Source of the DNA: an uncultured Lachnospiraceae bacterium
Lineage (GTDB): Bacteria > Bacillota > Clostridia > Lachnospirales > Lachnospiraceae
Reading direction: 5' to 3'
Length of the DNA: 64,000 bases
Assembly (NCBI GenBank): GCA_910586255.1
Contig: CAJUHR010000008.1
Location: 1-64,000, forward strand
Shown piece by piece: positions 33,500 to 42,345 of this stretch (position 1 is its first letter; every line of letters begins with the position of its first letter). A program made the translations under genes and the position numbers. The notes beneath the pieces are model-generated. The model saw nothing but the letters and a program-made list of their open reading frames with translations. It had not been told where the DNA came from and made no database searches.

Positions 33500-34522
33500 C
33501 TACAGATCCAGCTTTAAGTCGCCTGGATTGATCCAGTGAAGCCTGCGAAGGATTTCTCCGAAGATCCAGGTGAGGACGGCAGGCAGGACAAAGCAGACTA
33601 GAAGGATGGCAAGCCACATTGCGGGGGAGCCGTCCATGGCTGTATAGACGCCAATGGGTCCAACCAGACCGCAGGTGCCCATGCCGGAGCCGGCAGGGAT
33701 GTTTTCCATGTGGAAAATACAGGTGGCAATGGGGCCGGTGACCATGGAGGCTAAGGTGGGAGGTATCCAGGTGCGGGGATTTTTGACAATATTTCCCATC
33801 TGCAGCATGGATGTGCCAAGGCCCTGGGCCAGCAAACCGCCCACACCGTTTTCGCTAAAGCTTAAGACGGCAAAGCCGATCATCTGGGCGCAGCAGCCGG
33901 CTGTGGCGGCGCCGCCTGCAAGACCGTCCAGGCTCAGCATAATACAGATGGCGGCGCTGCTGATGGGCAGGGTAAGGGCGATTCCGATCAGGGCGGACAC
34001 CAGGATTCCCATAAAGAAGGGCTGCATCTCCGTGGCGGTTTTCACCAGATTGCCGAAGGCGTTCATAAAGGCAGATACGCCGGGGCCTACAAACTGGGCC
34101 ATCAAAACGCCGGAAATGATGGTTACACCGGGAGTGACCAGAATATCCACCCGGGTTTCCTTGGAAATCAGCTTTCCGGCCTCTGTGGCAATGATGGTGG
34201 ATACCAAAGCGCCCACAGGGCCGCCTAAGGCATTTCCTGCAATGCCAACGGTGGCAGCGGAGAAAAGCACCAGCTGAGGAGCGTGAAGGGCATAGGCGAT
34301 GGATACGCCAAGGGCAGCGCCGGTGGCGCTTTTGCAGTATTCGGCTATGGTATTGAAAATGGTGATCTGGGTCTTTTCTCCCAGGGTTCCGAAGATGGTT
34401 CCGATGAGCAGGGAAGCGAAAAGGCCGAAGGCCATGGCCCCCATTGCGTCAATGAGATAGGTTCGGACAGTGATGTTGACGTTCTTTTTTTTCAGAAATT
34501 CTTTTACGGTTGTGTGTGCCAT
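33500..34522 (-). CDS. PTS_EIIC_2 family membrane transporter
   Basis: A 340-residue polytopic membrane protein with eight to ten hydrophobic segments. Motifs AFGLFASLLIGTIFGTLG, APQLVLFSAATVGIAGNALGGPVGA, LVTPGVTIISG and SMVTGPIATCIFHMENIPAGSGMGTCGLVGP match the PTS_EIIC_2 domain. No IIA or IIB domain is fused or adjacent, and these proteins may work outside the classic phosphotransfer chain. ATG 34522 has AAGGAGAG upstream; a longer frame adds about 54 low-complexity residues and is rejected. Substrate unknown. Confidence 0.82.
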   Translation of the reverse strand: MAHTTVKEFLKKKNVNITVRTYLIDAMGAMAFGLFASLLIGTIFGTLGEKTQITIFNTIAEYCKSATGAALGVSIAYALHAPQLVLFSAATVGIAGNALGGPVGALVSTIIATEAGKLISKETRVDILVTPGVTIISGVLMAQFVGPGVSAFMNAFGNLVKTATEMQPFFMGILVSALIGIALTLPISSAAICIMLSLDGLAGGAATAGCCAQMIGFAVLSFSENGVGGLLAQGLGTSMLQMGNIVKNPRTWIPPTLASMVTGPIATCIFHMENIPAGSGMGTCGLVGPIGVYTAMDGSPAMWLAILLVCFVLPAVLTWIFGEILRRLHWINPGDLKLDL

Positions 34523-34765
34523 AATGAAGCTCTCCTTTTTGAGTATTGATTCCGGCAAAAAAGCCGAGGCGGGGATGCGGCAAAAAACCGGCGCAATCCG
34601 CCGCGGTGGGAAAGAGGCACACATTTGACGTCCCGTGTCAAAGCAGTTGTCTGTTATATTATCAGCTGGATTTGAAAAAAGCAAGCGAAAATAGAAAATT
34701 CGCGAAAGATTGTTAAAAAGATATCAATATATTATTGCGGTGACGTGGAAAAATTTGAAGAAATG

Positions 34766-34774
34766 TGGTATACT
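34766..34774 (+). promoter_or_regulatory. Extended -10 promoter of the zinc-ribbon gene
   Basis: TGGTATACT, an extended -10 (TGn plus TATACT at 34769-34774), with no good -35. It lies over the first codons of the longest reading frame, so translation from 34831 is favoured. Confidence 0.6.
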
Positions 34775-34830
34775 GGTTTACAGTTTATGAGCAGAGGCAG
34801 TTTTGGGTGTTCAGGGGAAGGGAGCTTTTT

Positions 34831-35949
34831 ATGGTACGAAAGATTTGTCCGATTTGCGATCAGGTGATGAAGGGATCTCACTATTGCAGAAACTGCAGAA
34901 GCTGGGTGAAGCATCCCTATGTCAGGGAGGTTAATTATTATTTAAATGAGCGGCATCCCCAGAAGGAGACAGGCTGTGTGTATCACGGCAGTTATCCGGC
35001 AGGGGGAAGGGATGCTTCCGGCAGAGGGGAGCCCCCCCAAAGTGTGTCAAAAACAGAAAAAAAGCCGGCACAGCCGGGGAATACAGGCAATACGGCAGGA
35101 TGGGTTTTTCAGGGACAAGGCCTGGAAGGCATGGATAACGGACAGGGCGGCTATGGGGAGCGGACGGGAAATGTCTGGTCAGAAAACGGGCAGTCGAAAA
35201 GCAGCCGGGGAGTGATCTGGGTGGCTGTCGCCATTGTCTTGATGGTGACGGCGGGCTCTTTCCTTAAGATGGGGATCAATGCCATCGAAAAAGGCTTACG
35301 GTATCAATCTGCCATGAACCAGATGTTTGATTTTGCAGAGGAGGTGGATCCTTCCCAGCTGGAATGGGATTATGAGGAGGATGAGGATTGGAATTATGAT
35401 GATTTTTGGGAGAACAGCGACTATAATGAGCTGACAGATGAGGAGGCCCTGGCAACCGGGGTTCGGTGTTCCGGGGATGAGCATTTTGACATTTCCGGTG
35501 AGGAAATGGAAAAGTTAATCTGCCGGTTTTTGGAGGAGCAGGGGTTTCGGATTGAAGATGTGGAAGAGTATTCCTATAACAGCCAGTATTGTGATGACAG
35601 GGGAAATGCCGTAAGAACATATTTTTCCACATACACGGCGCTCTATCTGGAAGGTGAAGATGCTTACGAGTATGTGGAGCTGGACTGTGATACGGTGACC
35701 GGTGAGCTGCATGGTGTGCATCTGGTCATGGAGGATGAGGAGAAGCTGGTGAAAATCCTGGAAGGGATCATTGAGATTCTGGGGGAGGAGTGTGACCTGC
35801 CGTGGGAGGATTGGATAGTGGATGTGAGAGGCAGGCTGCCTGTGGATATTGAGAAGGATGACGGATATGATTATATGACAGAGGATATATGGCTCTGGGG
35901 GTATTATTACGGGGATTATTACACATTCACTCTGGATGCGGCCGAATAA
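34831..35949 (+). CDS. Zinc-ribbon membrane protein of unknown function
   Basis: A 372-residue protein. N-terminal zinc ribbon CPICDQ...CRNCRSW (residues about 5-24), Gly/Pro/Gln-rich linker to about 125, one TM helix (VIWVAVAIVLMVTAGSFL, about 129-146), a very acidic stretch (about 170-205, DYEEDEDWNYDDFWENSDY) and a C-terminal folded domain. The layout, zinc ribbon inside and acidic domain outside, resembles zinc-ribbon membrane proteins common in Lachnospiraceae. ATG 34831 has AAGGGAG upstream. Monocistronic. Function unknown. Confidence 0.7.
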   Translation: MVRKICPICDQVMKGSHYCRNCRSWVKHPYVREVNYYLNERHPQKETGCVYHGSYPAGGRDASGRGEPPQSVSKTEKKPAQPGNTGNTAGWVFQGQGLEGMDNGQGGYGERTGNVWSENGQSKSSRGVIWVAVAIVLMVTAGSFLKMGINAIEKGLRYQSAMNQMFDFAEEVDPSQLEWDYEEDEDWNYDDFWENSDYNELTDEEALATGVRCSGDEHFDISGEEMEKLICRFLEEQGFRIEDVEEYSYNSQYCDDRGNAVRTYFSTYTALYLEGEDAYEYVELDCDTVTGELHGVHLVMEDEEKLVKILEGIIEILGEECDLPWEDWIVDVRGRLPVDIEKDDGYDYMTEDIWLWGYYYGDYYTFTLDAAE

Positions 35950-35979
35950 TCCGGGACAAGCGATGCTTTTTGTCCGGCG

Positions 35980-36014
35980 CAGACGGGCAGGAAGATACCC
36001 GTCTGAATTGTTAC
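35980..36014. repeat. CAGACGGG palindrome of the GTTAC family
   Basis: Arms CAGACGGG/CCCGTCTG (35980-35987, 35998-36005) followed by AATTGTTAC. About 85% like the 857-897 palindrome, including the GAAGAT loop. A second stem GGACAA/TTGTCC lies just before (35954-35975) and may end the upstream transcript. Confidence 0.6.
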
Positions 36015-36040
36015 AAAAATAGCAAAAAGGAGACAGACAG

Positions 36041-36898
36041 ATGAAGATTCGAGATATACTTTCCAAGGGAAAACCGACCCTTTCCTTTGAGGTGTTTCCT
36101 CCCAAGACGGAGGACAAATATGATTCCGTGGAGCACGCGGCCCTGGAGATTGCCAGGCTTAAGCCGGCGTTTATGAGTGTGACCTACGGGGCAGGGGGAG
36201 GAACCAGCCGGTATACGGTGGACATTGCGTCAAAGATACAAAAGCAGCAGGTGACTCCTCTGGCCCATCTGACCTGCGTATCCTCCACCAGAGAAAAGGT
36301 GCAGTCTGTGCTTTGTGAGCTTAAGGAGCGGGGAATTGAGAATGTGCTTGCCCTGCGGGGGGATATTCCTGCTGACAAAAGGGTGGAGAAGGATTATCAG
36401 TATGCATCCCAGCTTATCGGGGAGATCCGCAAAGCAGGAGATTTCTGTATCGGGGCTGCCTGCTATCCGGAGGGACATGTGGAGTCAGTCAACAAGGCGG
36501 CGGATATTCATTATCTCAAGGAAAAGGTGGAGGCGGGCTGCGATTTTGTGACTACCCAGATGTTTTTTGACAATAATATTCTTTACAATTATCTTTACCG
36601 GATCCGGGAGGCCGGAGTGACGGTCCCGGTGATTGCGGGCATCATGCCGGTGACCAGCGCTGCACAGATTAAGCGGATCTGCGCCATGTCAGGCACTTAT
36701 CTTCCGTCCCGCTTTAAGGCGATTGTGGATCGGTTCGGGGACAATCCGGCGGCTATGAAGCAGGCGGGGATCGCCTACGCCACGGAGCAGATCATTGACC
36801 TGATTGCCAATGGGGTCAACGGGATTCATGTGTATTCCATGAATAAGCCGGATGTGGCTGCCAGGATTCAGGAGAGCTTGTGCGAGATTTTGCGGTGA
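36041..36898 (+). CDS. metF: 5,10-methylenetetrahydrofolate reductase (MetF)
   Basis: A 285-residue FAD-linked TIM-barrel enzyme giving 5-methyl-THF for methionine synthesis. Motifs LSFEVFPPKTEDKYD (N-terminus), FMSVTYGAGGGTSRYT, LAHLTCVSS, NVLALRGDIP and DFVTTQMFFDN, followed by PVIAGIMPV, are all canonical, with the catalytic Glu in SFEVFPP. Forms the methionine branch with the split methionine synthase downstream (gaps 111 and 51 nt). AAAGGAG precedes the ATG. In Lachnospiraceae it may also serve acetogenic-type one-carbon flow, but no partner genes are here. Confidence 0.95.
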   Translation: MKIRDILSKGKPTLSFEVFPPKTEDKYDSVEHAALEIARLKPAFMSVTYGAGGGTSRYTVDIASKIQKQQVTPLAHLTCVSSTREKVQSVLCELKERGIENVLALRGDIPADKRVEKDYQYASQLIGEIRKAGDFCIGAACYPEGHVESVNKAADIHYLKEKVEAGCDFVTTQMFFDNNILYNYLYRIREAGVTVPVIAGIMPVTSAAQIKRICAMSGTYLPSRFKAIVDRFGDNPAAMKQAGIAYATEQIIDLIANGVNGIHVYSMNKPDVAARIQESLCEILR

Positions 36899-37009
36899 GA
36901 AACCGGGCTGGACAACGGGAAGGGCTTCGGGAATGGATTGACTGGATGACGGGAAGCGGTAAGGTGGCAGCGGTCGGGTAGCGGGAAAAAGGAGAAAGCG
37001 GCAAAGCAG

Positions 37010-37708
37010 ATGGGCAGGATGGCGGATTTGATGGAGCCAATGGAAGAATGGATGAGGACGGGGGAGCGTTTTCCCTGGGATGAGGGGGAAATTTTGCGGT
37101 ATCTGGGATATGGGAGACAGAAGCCTGAGGAGAATGTGGCAGAGCTGATCCGGCAGTGCGAGAGGGAGCTGGAGGATATGGCGGCTCCTAAGGCTTGCTG
37201 GAGGGAGTTTCCCATGGCCATTCGGGAACACGTGGTGGATATGACGTGTCTTCAGACGACAAGCAAAAGTCTGGAACGGAATTTGAAGGACTGTGAGAGG
37301 ATCCTCTTGTTTGGAGCTACCTTAGGCAGTCGGGTGGATGTGCTTTTGCAGCGGTATGGGCGGCTGCAGATGAGCAAGGCGGTGGTGCTTGAGGCCGCTT
37401 CCGTGACAATGCTAGAGAGCTGGTGCGACTGGAAAAACGAGCTTTTGCGCCGGGAATTTCAGGAAAAGGGATGGTATATGCGGCCCAGATTCAGCCCGGG
37501 ATACGGAGACTTTCCGTTGGAATGTCAGCGGGGCGTGGACAGGGCTTTAGAGCTGGGGAAGCGAATCGGCGTCACTCTGACTGACAGCCTTTTGATGGTG
37601 CCGTCCAAGTCAGTGACAGCGGTTATGGGTCTTAGCAGGAAGCCCCGGGCCTGTACGGTTCACGGATGCGAGGCCTGCGGCAAGAAGGATTGCCAGTACC
37701 GAAGGTAA
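37010..37708 (+). CDS. Stand-alone methionine synthase activation domain protein
   Basis: A 232-residue protein matching the vitamin-B12-dependent methionine synthase activation domain, which remethylates inactive cob(II)alamin using SAM. It carries ERILLFGATLGSRVDVLLQRYGRLQMSKAVVLEAA, RFSPGYGDFPLECQ and MVPSKSVTAVMG, then a Cys cluster CTVHGCEACGKKDCQYRR (CxxC-x-C). In E. coli this domain is the C-terminus of MetH; here it is a separate gene immediately before a MetH that lacks it. The extra Cys cluster at the end is a feature of such stand-alone versions. Confidence 0.9.
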   Translation: MGRMADLMEPMEEWMRTGERFPWDEGEILRYLGYGRQKPEENVAELIRQCERELEDMAAPKACWREFPMAIREHVVDMTCLQTTSKSLERNLKDCERILLFGATLGSRVDVLLQRYGRLQMSKAVVLEAASVTMLESWCDWKNELLRREFQEKGWYMRPRFSPGYGDFPLECQRGVDRALELGKRIGVTLTDSLLMVPSKSVTAVMGLSRKPRACTVHGCEACGKKDCQYRR

Positions 37709-37759
37709 AGAGCTGTCAGAAATGGAAGGCTGCGTTGGTACAGGAGGGAGGAAAAGACC

Positions 37760-40240
37760 ATGGATATATTGAAGGCAATGGAGGAACGGATTTTATTCTG
37801 TGACGGAGGTATGGGAAGCCTGCTCCAGGCAGAGGGCTTAAAGCCGGGGGAGCTTCCGGGAACATGGAATGTCACCCATCCGGAGGTGCTGGTGGAGATC
37901 CACCGGAGATATCTGGAGGCAGGAGCAGACATTGTGACTACCAATACCTTCGGGGTGGATGGACTAAAATATAATGAGCGCGCCGGATTTTTGGTGGAGG
38001 AGACGGTGGCTGCCGCCATCTGCAATGCCAGAAAGGCTATCCGGCTGGCGGGAAAGGAGGCCTTTGTGGCCCTGGATATAGGGCCTACGGGAAAGCTTTT
38101 AAAGCCTCTGGGAGATTTGGGTTTTGAAGATGCGGTCCGACTGTTTGGACAGGTGGCTTCTGTGGGAGCCCGAAACGGGGCCGATCTGGTGCTGATTGAG
38201 ACCATGAGCGACAGCTATGAGGCGAAGGCGGCCGTGTTGGGAGCCAGGGAAAGCTGTGATCTTCCGATTTTTGTGACAGTGACCTTTGACGAGAAGGGAA
38301 AGCTTTTGACCGGCGGAAGCCCTGCCTCCGTGGTGGCTATGTTAGAGGGACTGGGAGTGGACGCGCTGGGAGTCAACTGCGGTCTGGGACCGATACAGCT
38401 AAAGCCTATTGTAAAGGAGATTTTGGACTTGGCCTCCGTGCCCGTGATTGTCAACCCCAATGCAGGCCTGCCCCGCAGTGAGAACGGGCGTACTGTATAT
38501 GATATTGATGCGGACGAGTTTGCCCGGGAGATGCTTGAGATTGTCCGGATGGGCGCTAAGGTGGCGGGAGGCTGCTGCGGGACCACCCCGGACCATATTA
38601 AAAAAATGACCAGGCTGTGCAGGGGAGAAAAGCCGGTGCCGGTAAGGCCAAAGGGCAGGACGTTTATCTCCTCCTTTGCCAGGGCGGTGGAGATCGGGGC
38701 AGATCCGGTGATTATCGGGGAGCGGATCAATCCTACGGGAAAGGCAAAATTCAAACAGGCCCTGCGGGATCACAACTTAGAGTATATTCTCCAGGAGGGA
38801 GTGGCTCAGCTGGACAAGGGGGCGCATGTGCTGGACGTGAATGTGGGGCTGCCGGAGATCGATGAGCCCTCCATGATGGAGGAGGTGGTGAAGGAGCTGC
38901 AGAGCATCATTGATTTGCCCCTGCAGATTGACACCTCCAGCCCGGAGGCCATGGAACGGGCCATGCGTGTCTACAACGGAAAGCCTCTGATCAATTCGGT
39001 CAACGGCAAGGAGGAGTCCATGAGAGTGGTATTTCCTCTGGTGAAAAAGTACGGAGGAGTGGTGGTGGCTCTGGCCCTGGATGAGGACGGGATACCGGAG
39101 AGACCGGACGGGCGCGTTGCCATTGCCAGAAAGATTTACCGCACTGCCAGAGAGTACGGCATCGGGCCGGAGAACATTCTGATTGACGCTCTGTGTCTGA
39201 CCATCAGCTCCGACAGCAAGGGGGCCGTTACCACCTTGGAGACTGTGAGAAGAGTGCGGGATGAGCTGGGAGGAAAGACGATTCTCGGCGTGTCCAATAT
39301 CTCCTTCGGACTTCCGGTGCGGGAGAATATTAACGGGACATTTTTTACCATGGCTCTTCAAAACGGGTTAAACGCGGCGATCATCAATCCCGGCTCCGAT
39401 GTGATGATGAGGGCGTATCACAGCTACCGGGCCCTGACAGGGTTAGATGACAGGTGCGGGGATTACATCCGTGCGTATGCAGAGGAGGCGGCCAGAAGGA
39501 AGGCGGCCGGGGCAGCGGCATCCGGTGTATCCGGCCGGAAGGAGGGTCTTGGGCCGGCACAAACCGTCACGGTCCATCCGCTGTCGGAAGCGGGAGGAAA
39601 AGAGGCTACGGACAAAAAAGGCGGTCAGAGTCTGGCTGCAAGCATTGAGCGGGGGTTGCGGGAGCAGGCTGCCTGCGCGGTCCGGGAGCTTTTAAAAAGC
39701 CGGGATTCCATGGATATTATCAATCGGGAGATGATTCCGGCTCTGGACCGGGTGGGGAAGGGCTTTGAGGCCGGAACCATTTTCCTGCCTCAGCTTCTCA
39801 TGAGCGCGGAGGCGGCTAAGGCGGCCTTTGAGATTGTCAGAGAGCAGATGCAGGGCTCGGGCCATGAGCAGGAGAAAAAGGGAACCATTATCCTGGCAAC
39901 GGTAAAGGGGGACATTCATGATATCGGAAAGAATATTGTGAAGGTTCTTCTGGAAAACTACGGGTATGACGTGTTGGATCTGGGGAAGGATGTGCCGCCG
40001 GAAAAAATTGTAGATACGGCGGTGGAAAAAAAGGTGCCGCTGGTGGGGCTAAGCGCTCTGATGACCACCACGGTTCCCAGCATGGAGGAGACGATCCGGC
40101 AGCTGCGTCAAAAGGCCCCCTGGGTAAGAGTGATGGTGGGCGGCGCCGTGCTGACAAGGGAATACGCGGATTCCATGGGAGCTGACCGTTACTGTAAGGA
40201 TGCCATGGCCTCGGTGAATTATGCAGAGGAGATTTTTTGA
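37760..40240 (+). CDS. metH: Cobalamin-dependent methionine synthase MetH (without activation domain)
   Basis: An 826-residue enzyme that moves methyl from 5-methyl-THF to homocysteine. Homocysteine domain 1-295 with zinc ligands in GVNCGLGP and GGCCGTTPDH (near 208 and 272-273); pterin-binding domain about 310-570 (IIGERINPTGKAKFK, VLDVNVGLPEIDE, LPLQIDTSS); B12 cap/binding domain about 630-826 with the base-off motif GDIHDIGKNI. Between pterin and B12 domains lies an unusually long Ala/Gly/Lys-rich linker (about 575-635). Activation is supplied by the separate upstream gene. Start ATG 37760 follows GGAGGGAGG. Confidence 0.95.
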   Translation: MDILKAMEERILFCDGGMGSLLQAEGLKPGELPGTWNVTHPEVLVEIHRRYLEAGADIVTTNTFGVDGLKYNERAGFLVEETVAAAICNARKAIRLAGKEAFVALDIGPTGKLLKPLGDLGFEDAVRLFGQVASVGARNGADLVLIETMSDSYEAKAAVLGARESCDLPIFVTVTFDEKGKLLTGGSPASVVAMLEGLGVDALGVNCGLGPIQLKPIVKEILDLASVPVIVNPNAGLPRSENGRTVYDIDADEFAREMLEIVRMGAKVAGGCCGTTPDHIKKMTRLCRGEKPVPVRPKGRTFISSFARAVEIGADPVIIGERINPTGKAKFKQALRDHNLEYILQEGVAQLDKGAHVLDVNVGLPEIDEPSMMEEVVKELQSIIDLPLQIDTSSPEAMERAMRVYNGKPLINSVNGKEESMRVVFPLVKKYGGVVVALALDEDGIPERPDGRVAIARKIYRTAREYGIGPENILIDALCLTISSDSKGAVTTLETVRRVRDELGGKTILGVSNISFGLPVRENINGTFFTMALQNGLNAAIINPGSDVMMRAYHSYRALTGLDDRCGDYIRAYAEEAARRKAAGAAASGVSGRKEGLGPAQTVTVHPLSEAGGKEATDKKGGQSLAASIERGLREQAACAVRELLKSRDSMDIINREMIPALDRVGKGFEAGTIFLPQLLMSAEAAKAAFEIVREQMQGSGHEQEKKGTIILATVKGDIHDIGKNIVKVLLENYGYDVLDLGKDVPPEKIVDTAVEKKVPLVGLSALMTTTVPSMEETIRQLRQKAPWVRVMVGGAVLTREYADSMGADRYCKDAMASVNYAEEIF

Positions 40241-40250
40241 AAATTTGGCC

Positions 40251-40279
40251 TTGTATTTAAACCTTTCTTTCGGTAGAAT
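40251..40279 (+). promoter_or_regulatory. Promoter of the ComEA-like gene
   Basis: TTGTAT (40251-40256), 17-nt spacer, TAGAAT (40274-40279), 47 nt before the start. Confidence 0.55.
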
Positions 40280-40325
40280 AGTATTAGGCTGAATCAGGGA
40301 TTCTCTCGGGACAGGAGAGATGAAC

Positions 40326-41036
40326 ATGAAAAAACGAAATAGGAAATACTGCAGGTGGATGATTTTGGCGGTTCTGGCGGGCGTGGCAGGGTGCAGCTAC
40401 AGCTGTAGTGCTCATGAGCCGGAGGTGATTTTGTCGGAGGAGGCAAAGGAGAGCCTGGTGGCTGGGGATGGGTCCCGGCAGAACGGGGATTTGCCGGTAG
40501 AGGTTTTGGAAGGCGGGGATTTGCCCACTGAGACATTCGAGGGGACGGCGGAGGAGGCGAAAGAGGCTTCCTGCTTTGTCCACGTGTGCGGAGAGGTGAA
40601 CGATCCGGGGGTCTATGAGCTTTTTCCAGGGCAGAGGGTCTATGAGGCCATCTCTTTGGCGGGAGGTTTTACGGAGCAGGCGGCAGAGAATTATCTGAAT
40701 CTGGCAGAGCCGGTGTGGGACGGAATGAAGCTTGAGGTCCCGAACCGGGATCAGGCGCCGAAGACGGAGTGGACAGAGCCGGAGAAAAGCTGGCCCGCAG
40801 CAGAAGCTTTTTCTAAGGGCGGGCCCGGGATGTCGGCTTCTTTGAACAAGGTGAATCTCAACACAGCCACAAAGGAAGAGCTGATGGGGCTGCGGGGAAT
40901 CGGGGAGGCCAGGGCAGAGGATATTATCCGTTTTCGGCAGGAGCGGGGCGGTTTTAAACAGATAGAGGATATTATGGAGATATCCGGAATCAAGGACGCG
41001 GCTTTTCAGAAAATCAAAGATGACATCACGGTATGA
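40326..41036 (+). CDS. ComEA-like SLBB/helix-hairpin-helix lipoprotein
   Basis: A 236-residue exported DNA-binding protein. The signal ends in lipobox GVAGC, so it is probably a lipoprotein rather than the TM-anchored form of B. subtilis ComEA. SLBB domain about 83-145 (VHVCGEVNDPGVYELFPGQRV, AISLAGGF), then a ComEA HhH pair at the C-terminus (VNLNTATKEELMGLRGIGEARAEDIIRFRQERGGF). ComEA receives DNA during transformation. No comEB/comEC is adjacent. ATG 40326 has GGAGAG 8 nt upstream. Confidence 0.85.
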   Translation: MKKRNRKYCRWMILAVLAGVAGCSYSCSAHEPEVILSEEAKESLVAGDGSRQNGDLPVEVLEGGDLPTETFEGTAEEAKEASCFVHVCGEVNDPGVYELFPGQRVYEAISLAGGFTEQAAENYLNLAEPVWDGMKLEVPNRDQAPKTEWTEPEKSWPAAEAFSKGGPGMSASLNKVNLNTATKEELMGLRGIGEARAEDIIRFRQERGGFKQIEDIMEISGIKDAAFQKIKDDITV

Positions 41037-41070
41037 CAGCAGCCGGCATATAGAGAGGGAGAGGCAGACA

Positions 41071-41766
41071 ATGGCAAGGATTTTGGTGGTGGATGATGAA
41101 AAATTGATTGTTAAGGGCATCCGTTTCAGCCTGGAACAGGACGGAATGGAGGTGGATTGCGCCTATGACGGGGAGGAGGCCATTGAACTGGCAAAAAACA
41201 CTGAGTATGACGTGGTGCTTCTGGATGTAATGCTTCCTAAATTTGACGGCTTTGAGGTGTGCCAGGCCATCCGGGAATTTTCGGAGATGCCGATTATCAT
41301 GCTCACTGCCAAGGGCGGCGACATGGATAAGATCCTGGGGCTGGAGTTCGGAGCAGACGACTATATAACAAAGCCCTTTAATATTCTTGAGGTGAAGGCC
41401 AGAATCAAGGCGATTATGCGGCGCAATTTGCGCAAGGGAAGGGACGGCAAAAAGGAGAACCACGTGATCACAGTGGGGGATCTGAAGCTGGACAGAGAAG
41501 GGAGACGGGTGTTTATCGGGGAGAAGGAGATCAATCTGACGGCAAAGGAGTTTGATCTTTTAGAGCTGTTTGCCTGCAATCCCAATAAGGTTTACAGCCG
41601 GGAGACGCTCTTATCTCTGGTGTGGGGAAACAAGGCCACCGAGTCAGGAGATGTGCGCACAGTGGATGTCCATGTGCGGCGTCTGAGAGAAAAGGTGGAG
41701 CCCAGCCCCAGCGATCCCAAGTACGTCCATACCAAATGGGGTGTCGGGTATTATTTCCGGGCCTGA
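41071..41766 (+). CDS. OmpR/PhoB-family response regulator (orphan)
   Basis: A 231-residue regulator. Receiver domain 1-120 with acidic pocket VVDDEK, phospho-acceptor Asp in DVVLLDVMLP (about 52), the Thr in IIMLTA and the Lys in DDYITKPF; winged-helix effector about 130-231 (LTAKEFDLLELFACNPNKVYSRETLLSLVWG, TVDVHVRRLREKVE, WGVGYYF). No histidine kinase follows; a GNAT gene does. ATG 41071 has GAGAGGGAGAGG upstream; longer frames overlap the ComEA-like gene. Confidence 0.93.
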   Translation: MARILVVDDEKLIVKGIRFSLEQDGMEVDCAYDGEEAIELAKNTEYDVVLLDVMLPKFDGFEVCQAIREFSEMPIIMLTAKGGDMDKILGLEFGADDYITKPFNILEVKARIKAIMRRNLRKGRDGKKENHVITVGDLKLDREGRRVFIGEKEINLTAKEFDLLELFACNPNKVYSRETLLSLVWGNKATESGDVRTVDVHVRRLREKVEPSPSDPKYVHTKWGVGYYFRA

Positions 41767-41807
41767 GGCTGTTTTGAGATTGGATAAGGATAAAGGAGTT
41801 TAATGGC

Positions 41808-42299
41808 ATGGATATTATCATCAGGCAGGTGATGCCGGAGGATCTGGATGCCGTGGCCCGGGTGGAAGCCGTCTGCTTTCCGAAAGCAGAGGCCGCGTCC
41901 CGGGTTTCTTTTGCACAGAGGATCCGGATGTTTCCCGAATGTTTTTTTGTGGCAGAACGGGAAGGAGAAATCATAGGGTTTATCAACGGGTGTGCAACGG
42001 ACAGTCCGGTGATCAGCGATGAGATGTTTGAGGATGCAGGCTGTCACAAGAGAGACGGAATATATCAGAGCATTTTTGGGCTGGATGTGATACCGGAGCA
42101 CCGAAAGCAGGGAGTGGCGGCCAGGCTCATGAGGCATTTGATTGAGGATGCCCGCGCAAAGGGGCGCAGAGGGGTGATTTTGACCTGTAAGGACCGGCTG
42201 ATCCGGTATTATGAAGGGTTTGGATATAAAAGCAAGGGGATTTCCCAGTCGGTCCACGGCGGGGCAGTCTGGTATGATATGATTCTGGACCTTCGGTGA
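41808..42299 (+). CDS. GNAT family N-acetyltransferase
   Basis: A 163-residue acetyltransferase. The fold is clear: IIIRQVMPEDLDAVARVEAVCFP (strand 1, helix 1), ECFFVAEREGEIIGFINGC, the acetyl-CoA loop VIPEHRKQGVAARLMRHLI (V-x4-Q/R-x-x-G-V/I-A form) and GVILTCKDRLIRYYEGFGY. Relatives act on amines (including arylalkylamine-type GNATs), peptides or antibiotics; the substrate is unknown. It sits between an orphan response regulator and the acyltransferase gene, with gaps of 41 and 46 nt, so cotranscription is likely. Confidence 0.88.
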   Translation: MDIIIRQVMPEDLDAVARVEAVCFPKAEAASRVSFAQRIRMFPECFFVAEREGEIIGFINGCATDSPVISDEMFEDAGCHKRDGIYQSIFGLDVIPEHRKQGVAARLMRHLIEDARAKGRRGVILTCKDRLIRYYEGFGYKSKGISQSVHGGAVWYDMILDLR

Positions 42300-42345
42300 A
42301 GCTTGCCTCAAACGGCGGCAGGGTGGCAGGAAAGAGAGGAATTTT

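Noticed and set aside
33654..34277. 207-codon + strand frame across the PTS_EIIC_2 gene
   Set aside because: Antisense shadow of the transporter gene; the composition (Pro/Met/Ala/Lys mixture) is typical of reverse-frame artefacts.
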